Assembly: GCF_003999995.1 (NCBI RefSeq) | Contig: NZ_RJAD01000003.1 | Span: 372,001 to 436,000, forward strand | Direction: 5' to 3' | Source of the DNA: Microbacterium sulfonylureivorans | GTDB taxonomy: Bacteria > Actinomycetota > Actinomycetes > Actinomycetales > Microbacteriaceae | Length of the DNA stretch: 64,000 nucleotides | Part shown: piece by piece, positions 26,182-35,001 of the stretch | How the letters are laid out: each line of letters opens with the position of its first letter | Numbering within the stretch: position 1 is the stretch's first letter | Notes under the pieces: model-generated | Told to the model about the DNA's origin: nothing | The model's database searches: none | What the model saw: only the letters and a program-made list of their open reading frames with translations | Program-made: the position numbers and the translations under genes

Positions 26182-26589
26182 TCAGGCGTAGCGCGTCGGA
26201 CGCGTGAGGATCTTCGCGACGCACAGCGGCATGACCTCCGCGGCGTCGTGCGGGCGGCTGCGGTACGCGCTCGGCGTCTCGCCGACGATCTCGGTGAACG
26301 TCGAGCTGAACGAACCGAGCGAGGTCGCACCGACGGCGGTGCAGGCATCCGTCACCGACGTGCCCGACCGCAGCAGCGCCATCGCCCGCTCGATGCGGCG
26401 CGTCATGAGGTACGAGTAGGGCGTCTCGCCGTAGGCCGCCTTGAACTCGCGTGAGAAGTGCGCGGGCGACATGAGCGCCTTCGCCGCCATCGTGGGCACG
26501 TCGAGCGGCTCGGCGTAGTCGCGGTCCATCAGGTCGCGGGCACGGCGGAGGTGCGCGAGGGTCTGCGGGGTCTGCGGAGCGGCGGCCAC
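26182..26589 (-). CDS. AraC-family transcriptional regulator, DNA-binding domain only
   Basis: 135 aa, GTG start. Carries just the two helix-turn-helix units of AraC: LDVPTMAAKALMSPAHFSREFKAAYGETPYSYL in outline (residues about 28-62) and TSVTDACTAVGATSLGSFSSTFTEIVGETPSAYR (about 76-110). There is no N-terminal ligand domain, so it belongs with MarA/SoxS-sized regulators. It lies 66 bp upstream of the VOC gene on the same strand and probably controls it; this AraC-VOC pairing is common in actinobacteria. Confidence 0.88.
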   Translation of the reverse strand: MAAAPQTPQTLAHLRRARDLMDRDYAEPLDVPTMAAKALMSPAHFSREFKAAYGETPYSYLMTRRIERAMALLRSGTSVTDACTAVGATSLGSFSSTFTEIVGETPSAYRSRPHDAAEVMPLCVAKILTRPTRYA

Positions 26590-26635
26590 CCCTTCACGGT
26601 ACCGGGATCGTCCGACTCGGCGCGATCGCCGCCGA

Positions 26636-27463
26636 TCACGCGGTGGGGATGGTGACGATGGGCTCCGACGACGGCTCGCCCGTCGGGGATCCGCCCTGCG
26701 GCTCGACGGTCACGGCGATCGTGTCGCCGGGCTCCATCGCCCCGTCGAGGAGCGCGGTCACCGCGTCATCGCCCGCGGGCTCGAAGGTGCCGGCCGACAC
26801 CGCGGCCCCGTCTCGGACGAACCACAGCTCGTAGCTCTGGTCGTCGGCGATCTCGGGCAGTCCGTCGGAGACGAGCACGGCCTTGCCGACCGATGCCGAC
26901 CAGTGCGCGGTGGCGGTGCCGCCGTCGTCGAGCTCGGTGGTGGCCGACTCGGAGTCGGGCGCGGCCTCGATCTCGGCGAGCGCCGCGACAGCCGGCGGCC
27001 TGTTGACGTACTGGTTGATGCTGACGGCGCCGAATCCGAGCACGACGAGGATCACCATCGACGCGGCGAGCGTCAGGAGGCCGCGCGTCCAGTTGCGTCG
27101 CGAGATGGCCTGGATGGTGGACGTCGTCGGTGCGGGTTCGACGAACGAGGGGTCGTCGGCGGAGACGGATGCCTCGGGCCGGGTCGCGACGGGGTCTGCC
27201 GCCGCTGCTTCGGCCGCGTCGGCGTCCGGCAGCTGCGGCATCGTCGCGATGCGCGAGAGCAGCGTCGAGCGCAGGGTCAGCGGCGGCAGCGAGTCGGGGA
27301 CGGCGTCGGCGAGTGCGACGGCGGTATCGGCATCCGCGGTGATCCAGTGCTCCCACTCGGGGTGCAGGGCGCGCGCGGCATCGAAGGCCTGCCTGTCGGC
27401 GGGCGACAGCGCATTGAGCACGAAGCCGGCGGACAGTTCGGCGAACTCCTGTTCGTCCATCAC
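26636..27463 (-). CDS. rskA: Anti-sigma factor RskA
   Basis: 275 aa, single-pass membrane protein that holds sigma-K at the membrane and releases it after proteolysis. The cytoplasmic N-terminal anti-sigma domain (residues 1-125, starting DEQEFAELSAGFVLNALSP) lacks the zinc motif, as in mycobacterial RskA. One transmembrane helix spans about 128-150. The outside domain (about 160-275) contains the RskA motif SYELWFVRDGAAVSAGTF. The GTG at 27463 overlaps the sigK stop by 4 bp; the ATG at 27460 abuts it. Confidence 0.93.
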   Translation of the reverse strand: MMDEQEFAELSAGFVLNALSPADRQAFDAARALHPEWEHWITADADTAVALADAVPDSLPPLTLRSTLLSRIATMPQLPDADAAEAAAADPVATRPEASVSADDPSFVEPAPTTSTIQAISRRNWTRGLLTLAASMVILVVLGFGAVSINQYVNRPPAVAALAEIEAAPDSESATTELDDGGTATAHWSASVGKAVLVSDGLPEIADDQSYELWFVRDGAAVSAGTFEPAGDDAVTALLDGAMEPGDTIAVTVEPQGGSPTGEPSSEPIVTIPTA

Positions 27464-28062
27464 GCGGTCACCCCCATCTCTGCTCTCAGCCGGGACAGGC
27501 CGTCCCGCATCCTGGTCTTGACCGTTCCGAGCGGCGCGCCCACGAGCGCCGCGATCTCGCTCTGACTGTAACCGCCGTAATAGGCGAGGGTCAGCGCTTC
27601 CTTCTGCACCTCGGGGAGGCTCGACAGCGCCGCCGCCACCTTCTCCCCCTCGATGCGCAGCTCGACCTGCTCGGCCACACCGTCATGTGCGACGTCCAGG
27701 TCTCGGAAGCCGGCGCGGACATCCCGATCCGTGCTCGACTGCGACGACCGCACGCGGTCGACGGCCCGACGATGCGCGATCGTGAAGATCCACGACCTTC
27801 CCTGCCCTCTGTTCGGAGCGAACCTCGATGCGGATTGCCACACCTCGAGGAACACCTCCTGGAGCACCTCTTCGCTCTGGGAGCGGTCGACCAGCACCCG
27901 CAGGATGAGACCGAACACTCGCGGCGAGAGCATGTCGTAGAGCCGGGCGAACGCGCCCTGGTCGCCGCGCGCGACGCGCTGGATCAGCTCGCCGGCATGG
28001 TCGATGGGTTCGGCGCCGTCCTCCGGCACGTCGATCCCGTCGATCACCATGTCCACCAGCAT
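27460..28062 (-). CDS. sigK: ECF RNA polymerase sigma factor SigK
   Basis: 200 aa. Region 2 ([20 protein letters not shown] and [20 protein letters not shown]) reads the -10; region 4 ([20 protein letters not shown] then [20 protein letters not shown]) reads the -35. The linked RskA and the divergent fasciclin gene match the SigK (ECF19) module of mycobacteria, where SigK drives mpt70/mpt83. ATG at 28062; an in-frame ATG at 28050 is an alternative. Confidence 0.93.
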   Translation of the reverse strand: MLVDMVIDGIDVPEDGAEPIDHAGELIQRVARGDQGAFARLYDMLSPRVFGLILRVLVDRSQSEEVLQEVFLEVWQSASRFAPNRGQGRSWIFTIAHRRAVDRVRSSQSSTDRDVRAGFRDLDVAHDGVAEQVELRIEGEKVAAALSSLPEVQKEALTLAYYGGYSQSEIAALVGAPLGTVKTRMRDGLSRLRAEMGVTA

Positions 28063-28200
28063 GCCCTACTCCCCCCGTGCGCACCGCGAGGGCCGCCCGC
28101 TGTGTTGTTCGCATCGCGGACCGCTTCGGATTGCGCCGGCCGAGCGAGCGCAGCGGATGCCTCGGATCGGAGGGGTGCGGCATCCGACTCGGATTTCTTC

Positions 28201-28228
28201 CAATCCGTTTCGGCGGGGTCCTCCGAAG
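28201..28228 (+). promoter_or_regulatory. SigK-type promoter of the fasciclin gene
   Basis: CAATCC (28201-28206), a 16-bp spacer and CCGAAG (28223-28228) each match the reported mycobacterial SigK consensus (CCATCC, 16-17 bp, CCGAAT) in 5 of 6 positions. It lies about 85 bp before the fasciclin start codon. Confidence 0.6.
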
Positions 28229-28313
28229 TGCCCGTGTAGCCGCTCCGGCGGCACGCTCCCCAACCGGGGACCTGCAGATCACGGTCCACACGGACCTCAC
28301 AGAGGAGGAAGTC

Positions 28314-28976
28314 ATGTCTCGCATCACCAGGAAGCGCGTCTCGGCAGGTCTGGCCCTCGCGCTCGCCGCCACGTTCGCGCTGTCGGCCTGTTCCATGGGC
28401 GGCTCCACCGCCGAGCCCTCGGACGAGCCCTCGACGCCCGCGATGGAGGAGACCGAGGAGCCCATGGAGATGGACCCGGCCGCCAACCTCGTCGGCCCCG
28501 GCTGTGCCGCCTACGCCGAGGCCGTCCCGGACGGCGCCGGCTCGGTCGAGGGCATGGCCGCCGATCCCGTGGCCACGGCCGCGTCGAACAACCCGCTGCT
28601 CACGACACTGGTCGCGGCGGTCAGCGGTCAGCTGAACCCCGACGTCGACCTCGTCGACACCCTCAACGGGGACGAGTTCACGGTGTTCGCACCGGTCGAC
28701 GAGGCGTTCGCGGCGATCGACCCGGCGACCATCGAAGCGCTGAAGACCGACAGTGAGACCCTCACGTCGATCCTCACCTACCACGTCGTTCCCGGCCAGG
28801 TCGCGCCGGCCGACATCGTCGGCACGCAAGCGACCGTGCAGGGTGCCGACGTCGAGGTGACCGGCAGCGGCGACGAGCTCATGGTCAACGGCGCCAACGT
28901 GATCTGCGGCGGGGTCCAGACGGCAAATGCCACCGTGTACCTCATCGACGCGGTCCTGATGCCTCCGGCTCAGTGA
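28314..28976 (+). CDS. Fasciclin-domain lipoprotein (MPT83/MPT70-like)
   Basis: 220 aa, ATG behind AGAGGAGGAA. Signal peptide with lipobox LSAC, then an acidic Ser/Pro/Glu/Met linker (about residues 28-60). One FAS1 domain follows: [13 protein letters not shown], the H1 box-like [20 protein letters not shown] and the H2 box-like [14 protein letters not shown], ending [12 protein letters not shown]. It would be an adhesion-type surface protein. Placement opposite sigK-rskA and a SigK-like promoter make it the likely main target of the SigK system here, as in mycobacteria. Confidence 0.93.
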   Translation: MSRITRKRVSAGLALALAATFALSACSMGGSTAEPSDEPSTPAMEETEEPMEMDPAANLVGPGCAAYAEAVPDGAGSVEGMAADPVATAASNNPLLTTLVAAVSGQLNPDVDLVDTLNGDEFTVFAPVDEAFAAIDPATIEALKTDSETLTSILTYHVVPGQVAPADIVGTQATVQGADVEVTGSGDELMVNGANVICGGVQTANATVYLIDAVLMPPAQ

Positions 28977-28981
28977 CCCAG

Positions 28982-28999
28982 CGCCGGCTTCGGCCGGCG
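28982..28999 (+). terminator. UUCG-capped hairpin after the fasciclin gene
   Basis: CGCCGGC-TTCG-GCCGGCG, a 7-bp stem with a stable UUCG tetraloop, starts 6 bp after the stop codon. Confidence 0.65.
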
Positions 29000-29087
29000 A
29001 TCCGGGGGGCGGCGTGCCGCCGGTGCTGCGAGGTCACCGGCGGCTTCGTCGCGTTCGGAGGCATGCACTGAAGGGCGCCCCGCGTCA

Positions 29088-29117
29088 AGGGGCATGTCGC
29101 CGTCAGGCGATGCCCCT
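29088..29117 (+). terminator. second hairpin followed by a T-rich tract
   Basis: AGGGGCAT..CGCC pairs with GGCGATGCCCCT around a GTCA loop, with a 2-nt bulge, and AGTTTGTCTCT follows. It lies in the 197-bp gap between the fasciclin gene and the kinase, and looks like a backup terminator. Nothing else is seen in the gap. Confidence 0.6.
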
Positions 29118-29173
29118 AGTTTGTCTCTCGTGCGGGGCGTGCCGGAGGGGTGCGACGTCCGCGCGGGAGGACC

Positions 29174-30571
29174 ATGACTGACCTGCGTGAAGCCGGCGAG
29201 GTCTCGACGGGCGAGATCCTGGACGGCCGCTATCGGCTGATGGAGCGCATCGGCGAGGGCGGCATGGCGCGCGTCTATCGTGCGGAGGATGCCGCGCTGC
29301 AGCGCACCGTCGCCATCAAGGTGCTGCGCGGACCGATCGACGAGGTCGGGTCCATCGAGCGGGCGCTGTCGGAGACGACGCTGCTGGCCTCGCTCAACCA
29401 TCACTCCCTGGTGACGCTGTTCGACGCCCACGTCTCGGCCGACGATTCGAGCTACCTGGTCATGGAGTACGTCGAGGGCGAGACGCTGCGGGACCTCATC
29501 GGGAGGGGTCCTGTCGACCCCGCGCTCATGGCGTCGATCACGGTGGACATCGCGGAGGGGCTCCACATCGCCCACTCCGCCGGCGTCGTCCATCGCGACA
29601 TCAAGCCGTCGAACGTGCTCCTGTGGCGCTCACTGCTCCCTGGGCACCAGTGGCGCGCCAAGCTCGCCGACTTCGGGATCGCCTACCTGCTCGACTCCCC
29701 GCGGATGACGACGCCGGGCATGGCCGTGGGCACCGTCGCCTACATCGCCCCCGAGCAGGCTCGCGGCGAGACCCCCGCGCCGCCAGCCGATGTCTACGCC
29801 CTGGGGATCATGCTGATCGAGGCGCTCACCGGCACCCGTCCCTTCGCCGAGGCGGAGGGCATCGGCACGGTGATGGCCCGCCTCGCTGCGCCTCCTCCCA
29901 TCCCCGATACGCTTCACCCGGCCTGGCAGGGCCTTCTCCGCGGCATGACGACGATCCGTCCCGACGACCGGCCGACCGCGCTCGAGGTCGCCGTCACGGC
30001 CGCGCGGCTCGCCAAAGGCGACAGCGCGGGGGTCGCGACGAGCGAGCCGACCGCAACGGCGCCGGTCGCCGTGACGTCGCCGGCGGTCGTCGAGACGCGT
30101 CCGACGGCCGTGCTGCCCGCGCCGGTGAGCGCCGACGTCAAGACCGTCGCCCTGGCGGCGACGGAGGCTGCGGATGCGGTCGCCGCGGCGCCCCCGCTCC
30201 CTCCACCCCCGCTGCCGACGCGGCGCGCGCAGGCGCGACCGGCTCAGAGCCGCCGTCGGCGGCGTCTGGTCATCGGCGCCGTGATCGGCGCGATCGCGCT
30301 CGCTGCGGTGATCGCCGTGACCGCCTGGTCGCTATCGCTCGCCGGAACGCCGACCCCCGCTCCGATCTCCCCCAGTGTTGTGGAGCCGTCGGTCGAGCCG
30401 AGCGTGGCCCCGAGCATCGCGCCCACCGAGGAGGAGCCCGCGCCCGCCGAGGACGACGGCGCCGGCGACAACAGCGGGTCGGGCAGCACCGGCGGCAACG
30501 GCAACAGCAACAGCGGCCCGGGCAACAACAATGGGAACGGCAAGGGCAAGGGTAAGGGCAACGACCGCTGA
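29174..30571 (+). CDS. Membrane serine/threonine protein kinase (PknB type)
   Basis: 465 aa. Kinase domain about residues 20-285: glycine loop IGEGGMARVY, catalytic Lys49 in VAIKVL, HRDIKPSN catalytic loop, DFG as LADFGIAYL and an activation segment with several Thr (RMTTPGMAVGTVAYIAPEQ). An Ala/Pro linker follows, one transmembrane helix (365-390), then an outside tail of Pro/Ser/Val repeats ending in a Gly/Asn/Lys-rich stretch. No PASTA domains, so the signal sensed is unclear. ATG behind GGGAGG; it stands as a single gene. Confidence 0.93.
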   Translation: MTDLREAGEVSTGEILDGRYRLMERIGEGGMARVYRAEDAALQRTVAIKVLRGPIDEVGSIERALSETTLLASLNHHSLVTLFDAHVSADDSSYLVMEYVEGETLRDLIGRGPVDPALMASITVDIAEGLHIAHSAGVVHRDIKPSNVLLWRSLLPGHQWRAKLADFGIAYLLDSPRMTTPGMAVGTVAYIAPEQARGETPAPPADVYALGIMLIEALTGTRPFAEAEGIGTVMARLAAPPPIPDTLHPAWQGLLRGMTTIRPDDRPTALEVAVTAARLAKGDSAGVATSEPTATAPVAVTSPAVVETRPTAVLPAPVSADVKTVALAATEAADAVAAAPPLPPPPLPTRRAQARPAQSRRRRRLVIGAVIGAIALAAVIAVTAWSLSLAGTPTPAPISPSVVEPSVEPSVAPSIAPTEEEPAPAEDDGAGDNSGSGSTGGNGNSNSGPGNNNGNGKGKGKGNDR

Positions 30572-30624
30572 CACCGAGAGGCGGGGTCGGCGGATGCCTC
30601 GTGCCAAGTAGGCTGGGAGGCTGA

Positions 30625-30697
30625 GGGCCTCTAGCTCAGTCGGTAGAGCATCGGACTTTTAATCCGCGGGTCGTGGGTTCGAGCCCCACGGGGCCCA
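30625..30697 (+). tRNA. tRNA-Lys (anticodon TTT)
   Basis: 73 nt without encoded CCA. Acceptor stem GGGCCTC/GGGGCCC with one G-T pair, D-arm beginning GCTCAGTCGG, anticodon loop CTTTTAA, and T-arm GTGGGTTCGAGCCCCAC. The discriminator base is A. Confidence 0.97.
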
Positions 30698-30704
30698 CTC
30701 GAGA

Positions 30705-30748
30705 GGAACCCCCGTGTTCCCGGCAACTACAGGGAACACGGGGGTTCC
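30705..30748 (+). terminator. strong hairpin after tRNA-Lys
   Basis: A perfect 17-bp stem (30705-30721 with 30732-30748) with a 10-nt loop begins 8 nt after the tRNA end. No T-run follows; it may be an actinobacterial I-shaped terminator. The remaining 90 bp up to the GH87 stop show nothing further. Confidence 0.75.
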
Positions 30749-30838
30749 GTCCTTTCCAGTCGGGTCTGCTGCCGTCGCTCCACGGGCACAGGACGGGGCC
30801 CGGACGGCCGACGGCACCGTCCGGACCCGGCATCCCAC

Positions 30839-33739
30839 TCAGAAGCCCGAGTTGCCGCTGCCTCTGTTGATCACGAATCCGCCGTCATTGAGCAGACCGG
30901 CGGTGCCGGATCCTGTGACGGTGGTGTTCGTGAACGATGCACTGCCGCTCGCGTGCGTCTCGATTCCGTACGTGCCCGATCCGGTGATGCTCACGTTGGA
31001 GAAGGACACCTGCTGGATCGACTTCTGCCACGAGATGAGGACGCCTGCGTAGGTGCTGTCGACGATGCTGACGTCGCGGATGACGACGGGTGCATCGATC
31101 GCATGCACGTCGGCGTAGATCCACAGCGCACCCAGGTCGGAGGGCCAGTTCGTCTCCTTGCTGCCCGTGCGGGTGAGCGTGTTGCGCTGTACGGTCGTGG
31201 TCCCGGTGAACGGCACTCCGAACCGCGTGCTCACCGCGATCCCTGCGGCTGCTTCGACGGTGTCGGCGACGAGGTTGTCTTCGATCCGGTTGCCCCCGCC
31301 TCCGCCATAGATCGCGAGGCCGTTCGACAGCGCGGGCGCCTGGACGGTGTTGAAGGCGAAGACGCTGTCTTGCACGGCGCTTCCGTCCGACCACATCGCC
31401 AGTCCGTCGTCTCCGGTGTTGCGGAAGGTGGACTGGATCACCTGCGAGTTGCGCACGCCGTCGCGGAAGTTCACGCCGTCCGCATACGTGTCGCGCACGC
31501 GCAGACCGACAGCCAGCACATCCCTTGAGCCAGGACGCACCCACAGGGCGACCTTCGTGTGCTGGATCGACACGTTCTGCACCAGCGTCTCGCTGGCGAA
31601 GTCGCCCTCGATGGCTGCCTGGCCGGCGGAATCCTCGCGCTGCGTCGCGCCGCCCTGGATCGACAGATCGGCGATGGTGACGCCGCCGCCCGTGCCGTAG
31701 AAGCCGCCGGCGTTGCCTGCCCCGACGAGCGTCGAATACCAGGGTCCTGCTCCGAGGACCGTGACATCGGACACCTGGATCGCCGTGCTGACGTCGAACG
31801 AGCCCGACGGAATCCACACCGGAACCCCGGCGGCCTTCGCCGCCGCCACAGCAGCATTGATCGCGGCAGTGTCGTCACCGCCGCCGGAGGTGGCGCCGTG
31901 CGACGTGATGGACACGGCACCGACAGGCGCGGTCAGCGCGGCCGGGATCGACTCCGCCTCGACCAGGTCGATGTCGATGTACGGCACCACCGCGGAGTCG
32001 ATCTGCAGAGTGATCACCGCACCCGCAGCCTGGGCCGGGATCGTCACGCGCGTCTCGTCGTAGAAGCGGTGCGCCAGTCCCCCGCTCACGACGTTGTCGA
32101 ACGGATACGCGCCGTAGACCCACGCGTGCTTGGACGACAGCGTCAGGTCGGTGACCTTGGTGCCGTTCGCGTACACGCCGATCGGGGCGGTCCGGCCGGT
32201 TCCCTCCGCGTTGTCAGGCAGCGAGTACCTGATCGACAGGCCGTTCGCGGGCGCCGTGAGCGTGATGCTCACCTGCTCCCCCGCGGCATCCAGTCGAACA
32301 GCACGTCGGCCGCTCGACTCGGCCTGCACAGTGCGGTAGGTGCGGGATGCCGCGAGCACCGAGCCGTTCGTCGAGCCCGCCTCGGCCTCGTACTCGCGGT
32401 AGGGCGTGGTCGCGCCTCGTGTGGCGAGCGACCCCTCGCCCGACAGCACGATGCTGTCGATCAGCACATCCGTACCGGGCGCGCCGGCACGGACGCCCAC
32501 GGTGTTGACGCCGGCGCGCACCGGGACGCTCGCCGTGACCGTGCGCCAGCCGCTGCCGGCAGCGAGGGTGACTGTGCCCGCCTTACGGGCATTGACCAGC
32601 AGGTCGAGCGTACGTGCGGTGGAGGCCTGGAAGCGGATCGTCACGGTCGCCGACGTCGCCGCAGGCATGGCGAGCGTGCGGATCATGCGGGCTCCCGTGG
32701 CGGTGAAGCCTTGAACGTATCCCGTGCCGGCGAATCCGGTCGTGGCGTTCGCGATCGAGGCACCGCCCGAGAAGTACGCGAGCTCGGCCTCACCCGGTCC
32801 GGCGGGCTCGGGTGCGACGTTCGCCGCAACCTCGAGCCGGTCGAGGTTGACGTTGCCCGAGTCGCCGGCACCGAACGTGAGCGCGATGTCGTGGTCGCCC
32901 GCGGCGAGGGTGACGGTCGACACCGCAGTCCCCCATGAGGACCAGCTCGCGGTCGCCGGCAGCGTCAGCTGACCCTGCGACACCCCGCCCACGAGAAGCG
33001 TGAGCGTCTTGGCCGCGCCGGTGCCGTTGGCGTAGCGGAAGGTGAGAGTCTTCGACCCGGCGGCCGCAACCTGCACCTTGAAGGTCGTGGTCGCGTTGCC
33101 CTTGTTGCCGTCGGTGTAACCCCCCACGAATCCGGTGCCGCTGTAGCCGCTGTGATCGTCGGCGACGACGGCTCCTCCGGACAGCGTCGCGGTCTCAGCC
33201 TCGAAGACGGGGCCGGGTCCGTACCCGCTGCCGCTCGTCGGTGTGCTGACATCGAGCGCGTCGAGGTTGACGTTGCCCGAGTCCGCGGCGCCGAACCGGT
33301 ACACGATCGTGTGCGCCCCGGCTGACAGGGTCACGCCGACACCGTGGGTCGCCCAGGTGTCCCAGTTCGTCGTCGCGCCCAGCGTGATCTGCTGCGAGAC
33401 CCCGTCGACGACCAGCGTCAAGGTCTTCGGCGACCCCGTTCCGTTGGCGTACAGCAGGCCCAGCGTGTGGGTTCCAGCGGTGGACGTCGAGACGGTGAAG
33501 CTCGTAGCGGCGGTTCCCTTGTTGGCGTCCGTGTAGCCGCCGACGAACGCGGTTCCGCTGTACCCGATGTGATCGGTGGCGAGCACGGCTCCCCCGGTGA
33601 GGGTCGCACTCTCAGCCTCGTGGCGGGTGGTCGCGGCGTGCGCGGGAGCGGCACCGAGCGCGACGAGCAGGGCCCCCAGCACAGCGACGGACGTCAGCAG
33701 CGCAAGGGTGCGCCGGCTCAATCTGGACAGGATGGTCAT
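30839..33739 (-). CDS. Secreted GH87-type alpha-glucanase with three CBM35-like modules
   Basis: 966 aa from ATG 33739 (GGAG 7 nt upstream). Signal peptide ends near APAHA (residue 35). Two clear CBM35-like modules (about 37-165 and 177-305) start HEAESATLTGG and FEAETATLSGG; a third, degenerate one is about 316-435. A CBM6/discoidin-like domain (about 446-600) leads to a right-handed beta-helix (about 605-966). Asp754 (YADGVNF) with Asp777-Asp778 (NTGDDGLAMW) reproduces the spacing of the three catalytic aspartates reported for GH87 alpha-1,3-glucanase. GH87 enzymes cut alpha-1,3-glucan or nigeran; which one cannot be told here. Confidence 0.87.
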   Translation of the reverse strand: MTILSRLSRRTLALLTSVAVLGALLVALGAAPAHAATTRHEAESATLTGGAVLATDHIGYSGTAFVGGYTDANKGTAATSFTVSTSTAGTHTLGLLYANGTGSPKTLTLVVDGVSQQITLGATTNWDTWATHGVGVTLSAGAHTIVYRFGAADSGNVNLDALDVSTPTSGSGYGPGPVFEAETATLSGGAVVADDHSGYSGTGFVGGYTDGNKGNATTTFKVQVAAAGSKTLTFRYANGTGAAKTLTLLVGGVSQGQLTLPATASWSSWGTAVSTVTLAAGDHDIALTFGAGDSGNVNLDRLEVAANVAPEPAGPGEAELAYFSGGASIANATTGFAGTGYVQGFTATGARMIRTLAMPAATSATVTIRFQASTARTLDLLVNARKAGTVTLAAGSGWRTVTASVPVRAGVNTVGVRAGAPGTDVLIDSIVLSGEGSLATRGATTPYREYEAEAGSTNGSVLAASRTYRTVQAESSGRRAVRLDAAGEQVSITLTAPANGLSIRYSLPDNAEGTGRTAPIGVYANGTKVTDLTLSSKHAWVYGAYPFDNVVSGGLAHRFYDETRVTIPAQAAGAVITLQIDSAVVPYIDIDLVEAESIPAALTAPVGAVSITSHGATSGGGDDTAAINAAVAAAKAAGVPVWIPSGSFDVSTAIQVSDVTVLGAGPWYSTLVGAGNAGGFYGTGGGVTIADLSIQGGATQREDSAGQAAIEGDFASETLVQNVSIQHTKVALWVRPGSRDVLAVGLRVRDTYADGVNFRDGVRNSQVIQSTFRNTGDDGLAMWSDGSAVQDSVFAFNTVQAPALSNGLAIYGGGGGNRIEDNLVADTVEAAAGIAVSTRFGVPFTGTTTVQRNTLTRTGSKETNWPSDLGALWIYADVHAIDAPVVIRDVSIVDSTYAGVLISWQKSIQQVSFSNVSITGSGTYGIETHASGSASFTNTTVTGSGTAGLLNDGGFVINRGSGNSGF

Positions 33740-33796
33740 CTTCGACTCCGATCGAATTCGGCGCTCGGGAGACGGCCGTCGGTGGCCGCGCGCTGA

Positions 33797-33808
33797 TTTA
33801 GCGTTACA
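33797..33808. promoter_or_regulatory. LacI-like operator upstream of the first GH87 gene
   Basis: TTTAGCGTTACA, centred on CG, shares GATTTA-x-CG-x-TA-x-A with the site before the second GH87 gene (34961-34972). It lies 58 bp before the ATG in the 132-bp gap after lacI, whose remaining sequence shows nothing else. Confidence 0.5.
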
Positions 33809-33871
33809 CCATACCGATCGCATCGGTGAAGCGGAAGAGGCGGATTCCACGGGCCAGTCGAGTGAGGCGCG

Positions 33872-34888
33872 TCAGTCGGCGCGGGGCGGGGCGACGGTCC
33901 CGCGCTCGACCAGTTCGATGCCGAACGACACCGGCACCCGCGGGCCCTCGCGGCCCTCGATCTCGTCGAGGATGATGCGAGCGGTCTCAGCCACCTTGGA
34001 AGGCATGTCCTGCGCGACCGTCGTGAGCCCCGGCGACGTGTAAGCGCTCATCTCGAAGTCGTCGAAGCCGATGATCGAGACGTCGCCGGGAACCGAGGCG
34101 CCGGACTCGACCAGACCGGCCATGATGCCGATCGCGAGCACGTCGGCGGTCGCGAAGACCGCCGTGACCGCGGGGTGGTCACGGCGCAGACGCAGGCCGA
34201 GCTCGCGCCCATCCTCGAACGAGGTCAGCACCTGCTCGACCTCGATCGAGCCCGCGTCGATGCCGGCCGCCACGCAGGCCGATCGGAAGCCCTCGAAGCG
34301 CTGCCCGACCACCCCCATGCCCTCGTACGGAGGACCCGCGAAGAGCACGTGGCGGTGCGCCGCCTCGGCCAGGCGCGCGCCGGCGACCCAGCCGCCGCGG
34401 TGGTCGTCGGTGCGCACGCCGATCGTGCGCGGATTCGCGGAGTAGCTGTCGAGCGCTACCAGTGGGACGCCGTCGATGCCGATCCGGTCGATCTCGGCAT
34501 CCGTGAACTCGACCAGGATCGCTCCGTCGAGCGACCACCCCCGGATGGTCTGTGCGATCTCGTCCGCATGCTCGATGCCGCGGAGCAGGACGTGGTAGCC
34601 GCGGTGCCGGAGGTGCTGCTCCACGCCGCCGATCACAGCGACGGTGTGCGGGCTCATGAGCAGGCTGGATTCCTCGCGCACCGGCACGAACGCAGCGACG
34701 ATGTGCGACCGCGACGCCTTGAGGCTGCGCGCCTGGATGTTCGGGACGTAGCCGAGGCGGTCGGCGATCTCCTGCACGCGCGCGATGGTCGTCTCCGAGA
34801 CGCGGGCGCGCTTGCCGTTCATGACGTTCGACACGGTCATCACGCTGACGCCGGCCGCGTCCGCGATGTCGCTGAGTTTGACGGTCAC
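33872..34888 (-). CDS. LacI-family regulator of the alpha-glucan locus
   Basis: 338 aa from GTG 34888 (GAAGG upstream); an ATG at 34909 would add seven residues. The N-terminal helix-turn-helix and hinge read KLSDIADAAGVSVMTVSNVM and SETTIARVQEIADRLGYVPN. The rest is a periplasmic-binding-protein-like sugar domain ending GDVSIIGFDDFEMSAYTSPGLTTV. It lies between the two GH87 genes, divergent from the second, and both carry a shared operator word, so it probably represses the locus until an alpha-gluco-oligosaccharide binds. Confidence 0.93.
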   Translation of the reverse strand: MTVKLSDIADAAGVSVMTVSNVMNGKRARVSETTIARVQEIADRLGYVPNIQARSLKASRSHIVAAFVPVREESSLLMSPHTVAVIGGVEQHLRHRGYHVLLRGIEHADEIAQTIRGWSLDGAILVEFTDAEIDRIGIDGVPLVALDSYSANPRTIGVRTDDHRGGWVAGARLAEAAHRHVLFAGPPYEGMGVVGQRFEGFRSACVAAGIDAGSIEVEQVLTSFEDGRELGLRLRRDHPAVTAVFATADVLAIGIMAGLVESGASVPGDVSIIGFDDFEMSAYTSPGLTTVAQDMPSKVAETARIILDEIEGREGPRVPVSFGIELVERGTVAPPRAD

Positions 34889-34960
34889 TGGCCCACCTTC
34901 CGCGTTCATCCTATGGCGCGCTTGACGGCCGAGACACGTGTGGTCTAACGTTCCATCAGA

Positions 34961-34972
34961 TTTACCGATAAA
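34961..34972. promoter_or_regulatory. LacI-like operator between lacI and the second GH87 gene
   Basis: TTTACCGATAAA is a near-perfect palindrome (five of six positions), centred on CG as LacI operators are. It lies 29 bp before the GH87 start and 72 bp before lacI, so it could control both divergent genes. TCTAACGTTC with a central AACGTT is just upstream. Confidence 0.6.
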
Positions 34973-35001
34973 GTATCCCTGGAATTGGTCGAAGGAGACC
35001 C

